This document shows positions 1 to 6,936 of a stretch of DNA of 19,994 bases, piece by piece. The notes below the pieces were generated by a model. It had not been told where the DNA came from. It saw only the letters and a program-made list of their open reading frames with translations, and searched no databases. Every line of letters begins with the position of its first letter. The first letter of the stretch is position 1. Both the position numbers and the translations under genes were made by a program. The stretch is from DATDRQ01 sp035291645 (GTDB taxonomy: Bacteria > Chloroflexota > Anaerolineae > Anaerolineales > UBA4823). Where the stretch lies: NCBI GenBank assembly GCA_035291645.1, contig DATDRQ010000348.1, positions 1 through 19,994 of the forward strand, in the 5' to 3' direction.

Positions 1-77
1 GGTTATTCTCCTGCGAGCGAGGTGGGAAAACGGCTGACGTTATTTTACCACCGCTAGTTTCCTTACTTTATCGGAGT

Positions 78-83
78 TATAAT
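78..83 (+). promoter_or_regulatory. possible -10 box for surE
   Basis: A perfect TATAAT lies 42 bases before the surE start codon. The -35 region at the expected distance (55-60, TAGTTT) is poor, so the promoter is tentative. There is no clear Shine-Dalgarno sequence before the ATG at 126. Confidence 0.35.
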
Positions 84-125
84 TCACCCTCTAAATCCCA
101 AACACCTTCTTGGATATACAACAGA

Positions 126-899
126 ATGCATATTCTTGTGACGAATGACGATGGGGTAAACGCCCCTGGTTTGCTTGCTCTGGCTCAGGAAATGCGGAAG
201 CTGGGCCAGGTGACAGTCCTTGCTCCGGAACGCAACTGGTCCGCATCCGGGCATGTTAAAACCATGCACCGCCCACTCCGGGTGACAGAAGTAATCCTTG
301 CAGATGGTACAACCGCCCTGGCAAGTGACGGCGCCCCTTCGGATTGTGTGGCGCTTGCCTTGCTGGGATTGCTACCCGATTCTGTTGACCTGGTTGTTTC
401 CGGGATCAACCCGAATGCAAACGTCGGTCATGACGTCACCTATTCGGGAACCGTGACCGCTGCTATGGAGGCAGCCATCTGGGGGATACCTGGGCTGGCT
501 TTTTCATTGGACCCACCTGGGGATCCGGTCGAGAAGGTGGAATACATCACTGCTGCTCGTATCGCCGGCAAGATTACGAAGCAGGTAGTCGAACAAGGCC
601 TGCCGAAGGGTGCGTTGCTCAATGTGAATATCCCTGGTTTACTTGAACAAGATATTAAAGGGATCTTGGTGACCCGCCAGGGCCTGCGCGTCTACCGCGA
701 TCAGCTGGATAGACGCAACGATCCGAGAGGTAAACCCTATTATTGGATAGGCGGTGAAGCTCCGACAGGAATCCCGGAAGAAGGGACGGATATCGGCGCT
801 CTGGCGGCCGGTTATGTCTCGATTACCCCGCTGGATCTCGATCTGACGGCTTGCGAGGTGATCGAGAAGATCAAGGATTGGGATTGGTCTGACGATTGA
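126..899 (+). CDS. surE: 5'/3'-nucleotidase SurE
   Basis: SurE is a metal-dependent cytosolic phosphatase that removes phosphate from nucleoside 5'- and 3'-monophosphates and in some species from short polyphosphate. The 257-residue length is normal for the family. The N-terminal ILVTNDDG motif (residues 3-10) supplies the metal-binding Asp8-Asp9. Ser39, in the APERNWSASGH segment, and Asn95, in VSGINPNANVG, match the other two expected metal ligands. GAPSDCV (69-75) and YSGTVTAAMEA (106-116) are further family signatures. The ATG at 126 places NDDG at the usual distance from the N terminus; no strong ribosome binding site precedes it. The gene stands alone: the next reading frame downstream has its own promoter. 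Whether surE is cotranscribed with anything upstream cannot be seen because the window begins only 125 bases before it. Confidence 0.96.
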   Translation: MHILVTNDDGVNAPGLLALAQEMRKLGQVTVLAPERNWSASGHVKTMHRPLRVTEVILADGTTALASDGAPSDCVALALLGLLPDSVDLVVSGINPNANVGHDVTYSGTVTAAMEAAIWGIPGLAFSLDPPGDPVEKVEYITAARIAGKITKQVVEQGLPKGALLNVNIPGLLEQDIKGILVTRQGLRVYRDQLDRRNDPRGKPYYWIGGEAPTGIPEEGTDIGALAAGYVSITPLDLDLTACEVIEKIKDWDWSDD

Positions 900-945
900 G
901 GTGTTTGACCATCTGGTTTGGTAGCAAATTTATCTGGATTGATCC

Positions 946-973
946 TTGACAGATTTTGGATTCGCTCTAAAAT
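946..973 (+). promoter_or_regulatory. near-consensus sigma70-type promoter
   Basis: TTGACA (946-951), a 16-base spacer and TAAAAT (968-973) predict a start site near 980. It lies between surE and the pyrC'-pyrD frame and points into a leader that contains two intrinsic terminators, so most transcripts may be short. Confidence 0.75.
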
Positions 974-979
974 CGGGCG

Positions 980-1051
980 GAATGAAACGACCGGGCACTC
1001 TATTGAAGGATATACCACGCCCAGGGAGAACATCCCATGGGCGTTTTTTTT
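980..1051 (+). ncRNA. candidate short leader RNA or small RNA
   Basis: From the predicted start near 980 to the U-tract of the first terminator the transcript would be about 70 nucleotides. It could be a stand-alone small RNA or an attenuated leader for the pyr reading frame that follows. No known riboswitch or PyrR-binding consensus was recognised in it. The call rests only on the promoter and terminator flanking it. Confidence 0.35.
1017..1051 (+). terminator. intrinsic terminator 1 in pyr leader
   Basis: The arms ACGCCCAGGGA (1017-1027) and TCCCATGGGCGT (1033-1044) pair completely except for one bulged A, around loop GAACA. A run of eight T (1044-1051) follows directly. This is a textbook Rho-independent terminator on the plus strand. 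Confidence 0.85.
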
Positions 1052-1057
1052 ACCATC

Positions 1058-1082
1058 AAGAGCCCTTGCGGCTCTTTTTTTT
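1058..1082 (+). terminator. intrinsic terminator 2 in pyr leader
   Basis: AAGAGCC (1058-1064) and GGCTCTT (1070-1076) form a perfect stem with loop CTTGC, followed by an unbroken T run to 1082. It starts only seven bases after the first terminator, giving a tandem arrangement 50-75 bases before the ATG at 1132. Confidence 0.85.
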
Positions 1083-1131
1083 CCTCTCCCTGCTCGATCC
1101 TCTCGAGTATCCTTACCTTAATAAACCGTCG

Positions 1132-2337
1132 ATGAAATTACCCGGTTTTATCGATCCCCACGTTCACCTGCGCGAACCTGGCGCCACCCATAAAGAGGAT
1201 TGGGATAGTGGCACGGCGGCTGCATTGGCCGGGGGATTCACCGCCGTCTTGGCTATGCCCAACACCAGCCCTCCGATCTGCGATCGGGAAAGTCTTTCCC
1301 TGGCTTTGTCAGCTGCCAGGGCGAAGGCGCGCTGCGATTACGCCCAATACCTCGGCGCGGGCCCAGAAAACGTACAGAGGCTTCCCGCTCTGGCTCGCTT
1401 CGCCGGTGGGGCGCCGATCCTGCGCGATTTGATCCGGGGCTGGTTTCAGGCGCCTAAAAAACCGGTTCAAGCGTTTGGATTGACTTTTAAGAATCCACTT
1501 GGGCTGGCCGCTGGCTATGACAAGGACGGTACAAGCCTGCACGGCCTGGCTTTGCTGGGCTTCGGGCACCTGGAATTGGGCACGGTAACGCTGCTTCCCC
1601 AATCCGGAAATCCTAAACCGAGGCTTTTTCGCCTGCCGGAGGATCAGGCTTTGATCAACCGGATGGGGTTCCTGGGTCGCGGTGCTGGATACCTTGTCGG
1701 GCGGCTCTCCAGGCCTCGTCCCAATGGAGTGATCGTAGGAGTGAATCTGGGGAAGAACCAGGATACACCGTTGGAAGAGGCTTCTCGGGATTGCCTGGCG
1801 CTTCTACAGGCTTTTGCACCACTTGCCGATTATCTGGCGATTAACGTCAGCTCGCCGAACACGCCGGGATTACGCCGGCTGCAAGCCAGACAGGCGCTTG
1901 GAGACTTATTAGGGGTCCTGAATAACGCCAGGAAGGAGCAGGAAGCACGCCTCCATCATCGCCTGCCTCTGCTAGTCAAGCTAGCTCCCGATCTCACAAT
2001 CGACGAGTTGGAGGATGCGCTCGACGTCATTCTGGCGAACTGCATGGATGGCGTGATCGCCGCCAATACGACTATAAACCGGTAAGGCCTGCGTTCAGCG
2101 TTCGCCAGAGAAAGCGGTGGGTTGAGTGGAGAACCGCTGCGGGTGCGTAGCACGCAAATGATCCGCCAGATCACCCAGTTGACTCAAGGACAGCTCCCGG
2201 TGGTGGGAGTGGGAGGCGTGATGAGTCCAACCGATGCTCGAGAAAAGATCGATGCAGGAGCAACCCTGATCCAGGTTTATACCGGCTTGATCTACCGCGG
2301 GCCGCAGCTGGTCGGGGATATAATTCGATCCCTATAA
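1132..2337 (+). pseudogene. truncated dihydroorotase fused to class 2 dihydroorotate dehydrogenase, interrupted by TAA
   Basis: From ATG 1132 the frame reads 317 codons to TAA at 2083-2085 and continues in the same frame to TAA at 2335. Residues 1 to about 88 are the N terminus of a dihydroorotase: PGFIDPHVHLREPG holds the metal-binding HxH (His10, His12), and AMPNTSPP is typical. The rest of that ~430-residue enzyme, including the carboxylated lysine, later histidines and catalytic aspartate, is absent. From about residue 89 the sequence is class 2 dihydroorotate dehydrogenase: NPLGLAAGYDKDG, RMGFLGRG, NVSSPNTPGLRRL with the catalytic serine at 241, and NTTI. After the stop the same frame gives GLRSAF, GGLSGEPLR, PVVGVGGV and QVYTGLIYRGP, the C-terminal FMN-binding end. 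The stop occupies the position usually held by Glu or Asp in NTTIxREGL, so a single G-to-T change (GAA to TAA) would explain it. A TTG at 2122 could restart translation but the product would lack the barrel core. Starting at 1132 avoids coding through the terminators. Sequencing or assembly error is an alternative. Confidence 0.8.
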
Positions 2338-2343
2338 TCTCGC

Positions 2344-3579
2344 TCAGGAAAAAATAAAATTGAACCTCCAGGCGCCATCCTCGGGCTGAGAGACTTCAGA
2401 GAAATTACCGATCACCTCGATCCAGGTATTACCCGGTTTGAACGGGAATTCGCTTCCATCCGGGTTAGTCAGATATAGGACATCATTCTGGGTGGGTATA
2501 TTCCATTGGACTTCATAGACCTGACCATCCCGGAAAGTGTAAGCGGTGCCGTTGCCGGTCAGCTGGATTTCGACGATCTCTGACGGGGGACGGTTAAAGT
2601 AAGAGTGGCCTGTCATCAGGACGACGACATTGTCTGTGGAGACCTGCTCACCGGTTTCACGGTCCGTGAGCGGGGTAAATTCCTCGTCGATATCGTTCGC
2701 ATAAACATTATCCTGGAGGCGCAGATATTTCCCGGAGGCAGAGTCGTACTCCCACCGGTTGTAACTATCCACTGAATAGCGGCTAGTAATTTCGGTGGCT
2801 GGCTCCCCACCGGCAGGCGGCTGCAGCTGGAAGGACATCCCCTCCAAATCCTGGCGAGAATTATTGACCCCCTCGGCCTCTGCGAAGGCGCGGATTTCGC
2901 TCGTGCCACCCAGTAAGAAGTCGAATCCATTCGGATCGTAGCGGCACAAAGGCTCATCATCGGTGGCAGGGCAGAGACTCTGACCGCCTCCCTCGAGCAC
3001 GAGCCGGTTTCCGAATTCCGAGTTCAGCAAGCGGCTGTTGATGCGCGCGTCGGCGCTACCATAGGCGAAAATACTCTTGTACATCGGAACCAGGGACGCA
3101 TCTGGAAAGCGCGCCGAACGGATCGGCCCGACCAGGCTGGCTTCTTTCCCATAGTAAATGGCATGGAAGCGCGTATAACCATCGTTTTGGTAGAACTCAT
3201 AGACGATGTCCGCAGCCGCCAGCCCCCAGGGAGGCCGCGTGCTCGTGCGTGGAACGATGTTCACTTTAATAGCAACGGGTCGCTTATCCAGAATATCCGG
3301 ATCGGCTACCATTAATCCTGTTAGAGGATTGACGTCCGAGGGGAAGTTATCTGGTCCGTACCCTTCCTCTGGATAGACAGGTGTCGGGGTGGTCGTACTG
3401 GTTGGAACAGTCGTCGAGGTCGCCGTCGAGGTGGGAGGGACTGGTGAGGCGGTCTCGGTGACTGTGTTGACAGGTACCGGGCTTGGTTCACCGGTGATTA
3501 CAGCGGGACCCCGGAAAATCGAACAGGCCGTCAGCACACTGGCGAAAGTGAGGGTTAGGAGTAGGCGATTGATATTCAT
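2344..3579 (-). CDS. DUF3048 (YerB-like) lipoprotein
   Basis: A 411-residue predicted lipoprotein. Starting at ATG 3579, which has GGAGG six bases upstream, it opens with a hydrophobic signal ending in lipobox LTAC (Cys19). A Ser/Thr/Pro-rich spacer of about 45 residues follows (about 27-72), typical of surface proteins in this lineage. The DUF3048 body then begins around residue 80: NPLTGLMVADPDIL, RPVAIKVNI, ADIVYEFYQNDGYTRFHAI, GPIRSAR and the AYGSADARI segment are family hallmarks. The family is exported and found in Firmicutes (YerB) and Chloroflexota; its biochemical role is not established, so none is assigned. An upstream in-frame start at 3600 would add seven residues but has no ribosome binding site. 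The gene converges on the pyr fragment with only six bases between stop codons. Confidence 0.88.
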   Translation of the reverse strand: MNINRLLLTLTFASVLTACSIFRGPAVITGEPSPVPVNTVTETASPVPPTSTATSTTVPTSTTTPTPVYPEEGYGPDNFPSDVNPLTGLMVADPDILDKRPVAIKVNIVPRTSTRPPWGLAAADIVYEFYQNDGYTRFHAIYYGKEASLVGPIRSARFPDASLVPMYKSIFAYGSADARINSRLLNSEFGNRLVLEGGGQSLCPATDDEPLCRYDPNGFDFLLGGTSEIRAFAEAEGVNNSRQDLEGMSFQLQPPAGGEPATEITSRYSVDSYNRWEYDSASGKYLRLQDNVYANDIDEEFTPLTDRETGEQVSTDNVVVLMTGHSYFNRPPSEIVEIQLTGNGTAYTFRDGQVYEVQWNIPTQNDVLYLTNPDGSEFPFKPGNTWIEVIGNFSEVSQPEDGAWRFNFIFS

Positions 3580-3816
3580 AGATCCTCCGTGTAAACACAT
3601 CGGCCAAGGGAATGATCGGCATCGGCTCAGTTCGAAATCAGGTTCTCTTCAATCAATTACAAGGGGGATAATAACCCGCAGGGAATGATATAAAAGCCCG
3701 AATATTTCCGAACATTTTTCAACCTTTCATGTAAAATGCAATGATACTCCAGATCGGCCCCTTGTGCGATATAGTACTTATGATGTCGATCGTCAACTTC
3801 ACTAATTCGGTGACTC

Positions 3817-4632
3817 ATGGAAAAACCTAGCCCGGGTGAACAGGTCCGTTTCAAAATCGCCAGACTGGGCGCCTATCTTATTGCCGGAATACTCCTGCTG
3901 CTGTGGTTAGGCTTGACGCCTGCCGGATTACTCGGCAAAGCCGATGCGATCGGTTATGCAGTCTGCCACCGGATCGACCTGCGCTCCTTCCATATTGGAG
4001 AACGACCGCTGCCATTATGCGCGCGTTGCAGCGGGATGTATCTGGGCGCCGTGCTCGGTTTAATTTTCCTGGTCGTTCGAGGTCGCCGGGCAGGCACGCC
4101 TCCTAAGAAAATTCTCTTGGTTCTGGGGGTGATGGTGGTGGTCTTTGTGGTCGATGGGTTGAACTCCTTTCTCAGCCTGTTTCCAGGATTTCCGTCCTTG
4201 TATACTCCCAGTAATACGATACGTTTGATCACTGGTACCTGGATGGGGTTGGTCATTGCGGCTGTACTCATGCCTGCATTCAACGAGACTGCCTGGCAGG
4301 ATCGGGATCCTCGCCCGGCGATCGGAAATTTTCGTTCCTTAGGCCTCCTGATCGCCTTGGGCTTTCTTCTCGACCTGGTGATATTGACCGAGGTTCCGAT
4401 CGTCCTCTTTCCACTCGCGTTAATCAGTGCAGCCGGAGTGCTCATCTTATTGACGATGATTTATTCGATCATGTGGCTGATGATCTTCAAACACGAGAAC
4501 CGTTACTATCGAATGAAAGAGATGTACTTCTCGATCCTCGCAGGTTTTACTGTGGCGTTGTTCCAGATAGCCTTGATGGACCTTGGCCGGTATCTGTTAA
4601 CCGGAACCTGGGAGGGTTTTCATTTCGGCTGA
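3817..4632 (+). CDS. DUF2085 integral membrane protein
   Basis: A 271-residue membrane protein with about six hydrophobic segments (roughly residues 15-38, 74-88, 98-115, 137-153, 173-217 and 240-262). DUF2085 is recognised by CHRIDLRSF (Cys50-His51-Arg52), the LPLCARCSG motif with Cys68 and Cys71, DGLNS (113-117) and PSNTIRLITG (131-140). The conserved Cys/His set suggests a redox or metal site near the membrane face, but the family has no established function. Start ATG 3817 has only a weak GGTGA upstream. DUF4126 follows after 70 bases on the same strand, and the two are probably cotranscribed. The 237 bases between this gene and the divergent DUF3048 gene must hold both promoters; no near-consensus pair stood out there. 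Confidence 0.85.
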   Translation: MEKPSPGEQVRFKIARLGAYLIAGILLLLWLGLTPAGLLGKADAIGYAVCHRIDLRSFHIGERPLPLCARCSGMYLGAVLGLIFLVVRGRRAGTPPKKILLVLGVMVVVFVVDGLNSFLSLFPGFPSLYTPSNTIRLITGTWMGLVIAAVLMPAFNETAWQDRDPRPAIGNFRSLGLLIALGFLLDLVILTEVPIVLFPLALISAAGVLILLTMIYSIMWLMIFKHENRYYRMKEMYFSILAGFTVALFQIALMDLGRYLLTGTWEGFHFG

Positions 4633-4702
4633 TTTAAGGTATAAAAGGGCATAATTAATATTATCGATTGAAGTAGTAGAGTAGGAAATCGAGGAGGATC
4701 GC

Positions 4703-5281
4703 ATGGAGATGTTAACCGGTGTCCTGGCAGCTTTTGGCCTATCAGCCAGTGCTGGATTGAATGCCTACATTCCACTTTTGGTCATTGGGCTGATGGCTCG
4801 CTATACGAATCTCGTTCAGCTAAGCAAACCTTGGGATACGCTCGCGGACGGGTGGGTGATTGGTTTGTTAATATTCCTCTCGATCGTCGAATTCTTTGCC
4901 GATAAATTCCCGGCAGTCAACCACGTAAACGATGCGATCCAGACTTTCGTTCGCCCGGTGGCAGGGGCGGTTGCCTTTGCGGCCAGCGCAAATGTCATCA
5001 GCGATATCCATCCGGTCGTTGCGCTAATGGCCGGAGTCCTGATCTCAGGAGGCGTGCATGCGGTGAAGTCAACGGCCGTACGCCCGGTGGTGACCGCAAC
5101 CACGGGTGGAGTGGGTAATGTGCCAGTCAGCATGGCTGAGGATATCCTGGCAACCATTACCTCCATCCTTGCGATCGTTGTTCCTATCGTTTTCACGTTC
5201 ATGTTCATTCTGTTCTCTGCCTGGCTGGTCTGGTTGTTCTGGAGGCGATCTACGAAGGTTAAACCCACCCAGGCCGTCTAA
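4703..5281 (+). CDS. DUF4126 membrane protein
   Basis: A 192-residue hydrophobic protein. Family signatures are SAGLNAYIPLL (15-25), EFFADKFPAVN (63-73), DAIQTFVRPVAGA (77-89), HAVKSTAVRP (119-128) and GGVGNVPVS (135-143). Predicted membrane segments lie near residues 5-30, 50-66, 84-99, 104-118 and 147-180, ending in a basic cytoplasmic tail (RRSTKVK). The start at 4703 is well supported by GAGGAGG ending seven bases upstream. DUF4126 is a widespread bacterial membrane family without an assigned activity. The position between DUF2085 and a small membrane protein suggests a membrane-associated operon, but gives no further clue to function. Confidence 0.85.
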   Translation: MEMLTGVLAAFGLSASAGLNAYIPLLVIGLMARYTNLVQLSKPWDTLADGWVIGLLIFLSIVEFFADKFPAVNHVNDAIQTFVRPVAGAVAFAASANVISDIHPVVALMAGVLISGGVHAVKSTAVRPVVTATTGGVGNVPVSMAEDILATITSILAIVVPIVFTFMFILFSAWLVWLFWRRSTKVKPTQAV

Positions 5282-5326
5282 CGAGTTCATCGTCTTATCC
5301 TTACTTGCCCTCTATATGGAGTAACC

Positions 5327-5542
5327 ATGGCGCAGGAATTTCAAACCATCCCACCAATGGAAACACCCACAAGGCGATCGAATACCGGCTTGCTGATCGG
5401 TTTAATCGCGATTCTCGTTTTATGTTGTGTCTGCGTCGTTTTTCCATTGATCTTTTACTTCTGGTTGGGGGACCTCTTGATCGAGTTTTTCAGTAATGTT
5501 ACGAGCCAGGGTGGTTTCGCTCTCGTTGGCTTGCTCGTGTAA
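5327..5542 (+). CDS. small single-span membrane protein, unknown function
   Basis: A 71-residue protein not assigned to any family. Residues 1-20 are polar with PPMETPTRRSN. Residues 21-48 form one strong hydrophobic span that contains a cysteine cluster (LCCVCVV, about 32-38). The C terminus is a short moderately hydrophobic tail. ATG 5327 has GGAG six bases upstream, and the gene begins 45 bases after DUF4126, so it is probably the last gene of that operon. A strong hairpin at 5576-5609 follows. Support for it being real comes from its spacing, ribosome binding site and clean membrane topology rather than from homology. Confidence 0.6.
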   Translation: MAQEFQTIPPMETPTRRSNTGLLIGLIAILVLCCVCVVFPLIFYFWLGDLLIEFFSNVTSQGGFALVGLLV

Positions 5543-5575
5543 ATCTGCGGGCATTTCGAAAATTCTGGATATTGG

Positions 5576-5609
5576 GGATTTGTGTGCGGTTTCACTCGCA
5601 CACAAATCC
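5576..5609 (+). terminator. 13-bp perfect hairpin between convergent genes
   Basis: GGATTTGTGTGCG (5576-5588) is exactly repeated in reverse complement at 5597-5609 with an 8-base loop. Six T follow at 5620-5625, ten bases past the stem, so it is an imperfect intrinsic terminator for the plus-strand membrane-protein operon. It could also block antisense read-through from the DUF402 gene. Confidence 0.6.
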
Positions 5610-5663
5610 TTCGTTCACCTTTTTTCAAACGGATACTCGATTTCCTGGATCGGAGGAGAAATC

Positions 5664-6128
5664 TCACCCGGTCCTTTTCTTCTCTCGCTGGCTGAACATC
5701 GCTCTCAGCTCATCGAGAGCTTCTAGTGCTTTTCTCCTGAATTCTTCGGAGAGCGGTAGAGAGTAGAATTCCTCCTGGTCAAGGATGGCCTGTTCCCCGT
5801 CAGGATAAACAACCAGGTCGAGCGCTAAATCCTGAAACGTGATCGTTTCTTGACTGAACTGGGCAGGAGTACAAACGTTACAGTACCAACCTTTCCGCCG
5901 GTTGCCGTCCCGGTCGAAGATTTCATAAATGTTGAACCAGCGGTCATCGTAGTAAGATTCAACGAAACGATCCCCTTTCCTCAAGATTAATTTATCCACC
6001 GGGATGACCTCCCGGTCAAAAAAAGCCTCGATGATCATCGTATGAGGTCGCCGCTCGATCAGCTTGCCCTGATATCGCCAGCTCTCCTGCCCCTGGATAT
6101 CCAGCTTGATAACGGTGACCGTGGTCAT
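5664..6128 (-). CDS. DUF402 (FomD/Ntdp-like) protein
   Basis: A 154-residue cytosolic protein of the DUF402 family, whose characterised members (FomD, the Ntdp type) hydrolyse nucleotide phosphate bonds with divalent metal. The core is visible as RWFNIYEIFDRDG (63-75), GWYCNV (80-85), DLALDLVVYPDG (100-111) and LDQEEF (116-121). Trp81/Tyr82/Asn84 and the acidic residues Asp100, Asp104, Asp110, Asp117 and Glu119-120 match the conserved active-site pattern. The C-terminal helix ends in a Lys/Arg-rich tail. The exact substrate cannot be deduced. ATG 6128 has only a weak GTAGAG upstream. The gene lies downstream of sufE but is separated from it by over 300 bases with hairpins, so it is probably transcribed separately. 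Confidence 0.85.
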   Translation of the reverse strand: MTTVTVIKLDIQGQESWRYQGKLIERRPHTMIIEAFFDREVIPVDKLILRKGDRFVESYYDDRWFNIYEIFDRDGNRRKGWYCNVCTPAQFSQETITFQDLALDLVVYPDGEQAILDQEEFYSLPLSEEFRRKALEALDELRAMFSQREKKRTG

Positions 6129-6173
6129 AAATACTCTACACAGGCCCTCTCGAGTTCAACAATTGTAAGACGA

Positions 6174-6212
6174 AAGAAGACGAAAATTGTTCCAGGCAAT
6201 TTTCGTCTTCTT
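6174..6212. repeat. 16-bp perfect inverted repeat upstream of DUF402
   Basis: AAGAAGACGAAAATTG (6174-6189) is mirrored exactly at 6197-6212 around a 7-base loop. It lies 46 bases upstream of the DUF402 start and about 230 bases downstream of sufE. No good T-run follows on either strand, so a plain intrinsic terminator is unlikely. A processed 5' leader hairpin or an operator are alternatives. Confidence 0.6.
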
Positions 6213-6271
6213 AGAATTGGAGCTATCCAACGAATGGTGAATGGTAGGTTTATACTTAAACATAGCCGCAG

Positions 6272-6301
6272 AAAAACCCCACCTATCCAGATTTATAGGT
6301 G
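6272..6301 (-). terminator. probable terminator after sufE
   Basis: On the minus strand CACCTAT and ATAGGTG (6280-6301) form a 7-bp stem with an 8-base loop, followed by GGG and five T (6276-6272). It sits about 140 bases beyond the sufE stop and could end the rhodanese-sufE transcript. Confidence 0.45.
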
Positions 6302-6338
6302 ACTTATCGTAGAATAGGGTTGGTCGGTGCTCCTTCTA

Positions 6339-6423
6339 TGATACGGCGGTCTCCGCAAGCGTGCTTGCGCGCAAGCCTGCTTGCACGCATGCCTGCGTGG
6401 TCCGGAAGCCGCGCCCAACTTAT
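6339..6423 (-). repeat. palindromic dispersed repeat, copy A
   Basis: An 85-base element that recurs at 13311-13380. Shared blocks are TGATxCG, GGTCTCCG, CGTGCTTGCGCGCAAGC, CCTGC, TGGTxCGGAA and CCGCGCCC, ending in AACTTAT. The centre GCTTGCGCGCAAGC is a perfect 14-base palindrome, and the flanking blocks are partly self-complementary. This copy carries an extra 16 bases (6381-6396) made of further GCAT/GCAC palindromic units. It lies 18 bases past the sufE stop codon. It resembles a REP-type intergenic element. Apart from it and the two hairpins, nothing else was recognised in the 313 bases of 6129-6441. Confidence 0.75.
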
Positions 6424-6441
6424 GCCAGTCGGCGAATCGTC

Positions 6442-6879
6442 CTAAGCAGTGACTTCTTGTAGGGCGAGCAATTTCATATGGGCCAGGATAGCGGCGATGC
6501 CATTAAGTCGTTGGTAGGTCAGCACTTGATCTAGACCCATCTGCAGGTAGAAGTCTCCCGGAACTCTCAAGATTTCCTCTGGCGTCAAACCATCCAGGCC
6601 TTTTTTCATCAAAGCTGCGTACCCACGCACGGTCGGCGAGGACTTAGGCACGTGGAAGTGGAAATATATTTTCCCGTCCGTCATTTCCGAAAGGACGAAA
6701 ACCGGGGTCATGCATTCTTCAACCTGCTCGAAGGACTGGTTCTGCATCCAAGCGGGGATGTCAGGGAGCTCCTCGGCGTATTGAAGGAGAAGCTCTAATT
6801 TCTCGCGCCCCTCACTCCACTGGAAATCTTCTACGATTTCCTGCAGGCGAGGTGGTAAACCCGTAGTTGAATCAGCCAT
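6442..6879 (-). CDS. sufE: SufE cysteine-desulfurase sulfur acceptor
   Basis: SufE takes persulfide sulfur from the cysteine desulfurase SufS and passes it to the SufBCD scaffold during iron-sulfur cluster assembly. The 145-residue length is normal. The active-site cysteine is Cys56 within VEECMTPVFV (53-62). Other family features are LPPRLQEIVEDFQW (8-21), the DGKIYFHFHVPKSSPTVRG region (68-86) and the C-terminal GLDQVLTYQRLNGI segment. ATG 6879 is preceded by a short AGGA. It follows the rhodanese gene by 57 bases on the same strand and no promoter was seen in the gap, so the two are probably cotranscribed. No sufS or sufBCD gene is in the window, so the partner desulfurase must be elsewhere. 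Confidence 0.95.
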   Translation of the reverse strand: MADSTTGLPPRLQEIVEDFQWSEGREKLELLLQYAEELPDIPAWMQNQSFEQVEECMTPVFVLSEMTDGKIYFHFHVPKSSPTVRGYAALMKKGLDGLTPEEILRVPGDFYLQMGLDQVLTYQRLNGIAAILAHMKLLALQEVTA

Positions 6880-6936
6880 TTCCTGTCCCGACGGAAACCC
6901 TTGCTTACCGGAGGTGAAATACCTGGCTCCCAGACA

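Noticed and set aside
21..52. Imperfect inverted repeat GGTGGGAAAA / TTTTACCACC at the window edge
   Set aside because: The stem has a central mismatch and a 12-base loop with no T-run after it. The upstream gene is not visible, so no role can be assigned.
918..1131. Open frames from 918 and 946 through the surE-pyr gap, including an upstream extension of the dihydroorotase frame
   Set aside because: They cross the promoter and both terminators, have no ribosome binding sites, and give unusual residues such as poly-Phe from the T-runs. The conserved dihydroorotase sequence begins only at the ATG at 1132.
2083..2085. Recoding of the in-frame TAA in dihydroorotate dehydrogenase (readthrough or alternative code)
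   Set aside because: TAA is used as an ordinary stop by neighbouring genes (for example 5279 and 13379), and no selenocysteine-type element applies to TAA. Mutation or sequencing error is simpler.
6042..6302. 86-residue plus-strand frame across the DUF402 start and hairpin region
   Set aside because: It overlaps DUF402 in antisense and reads through the 16-bp inverted repeat. No ribosome binding site or recognisable domain is present.
6339..6423. CRISPR array or tandem-repeat interpretation of the GCAAGC/GCTTGC-rich block
   Set aside because: The units are short, irregular and palindromic, with no equal-length spacers. A REP-like element with a second copy at 13311 explains it better.
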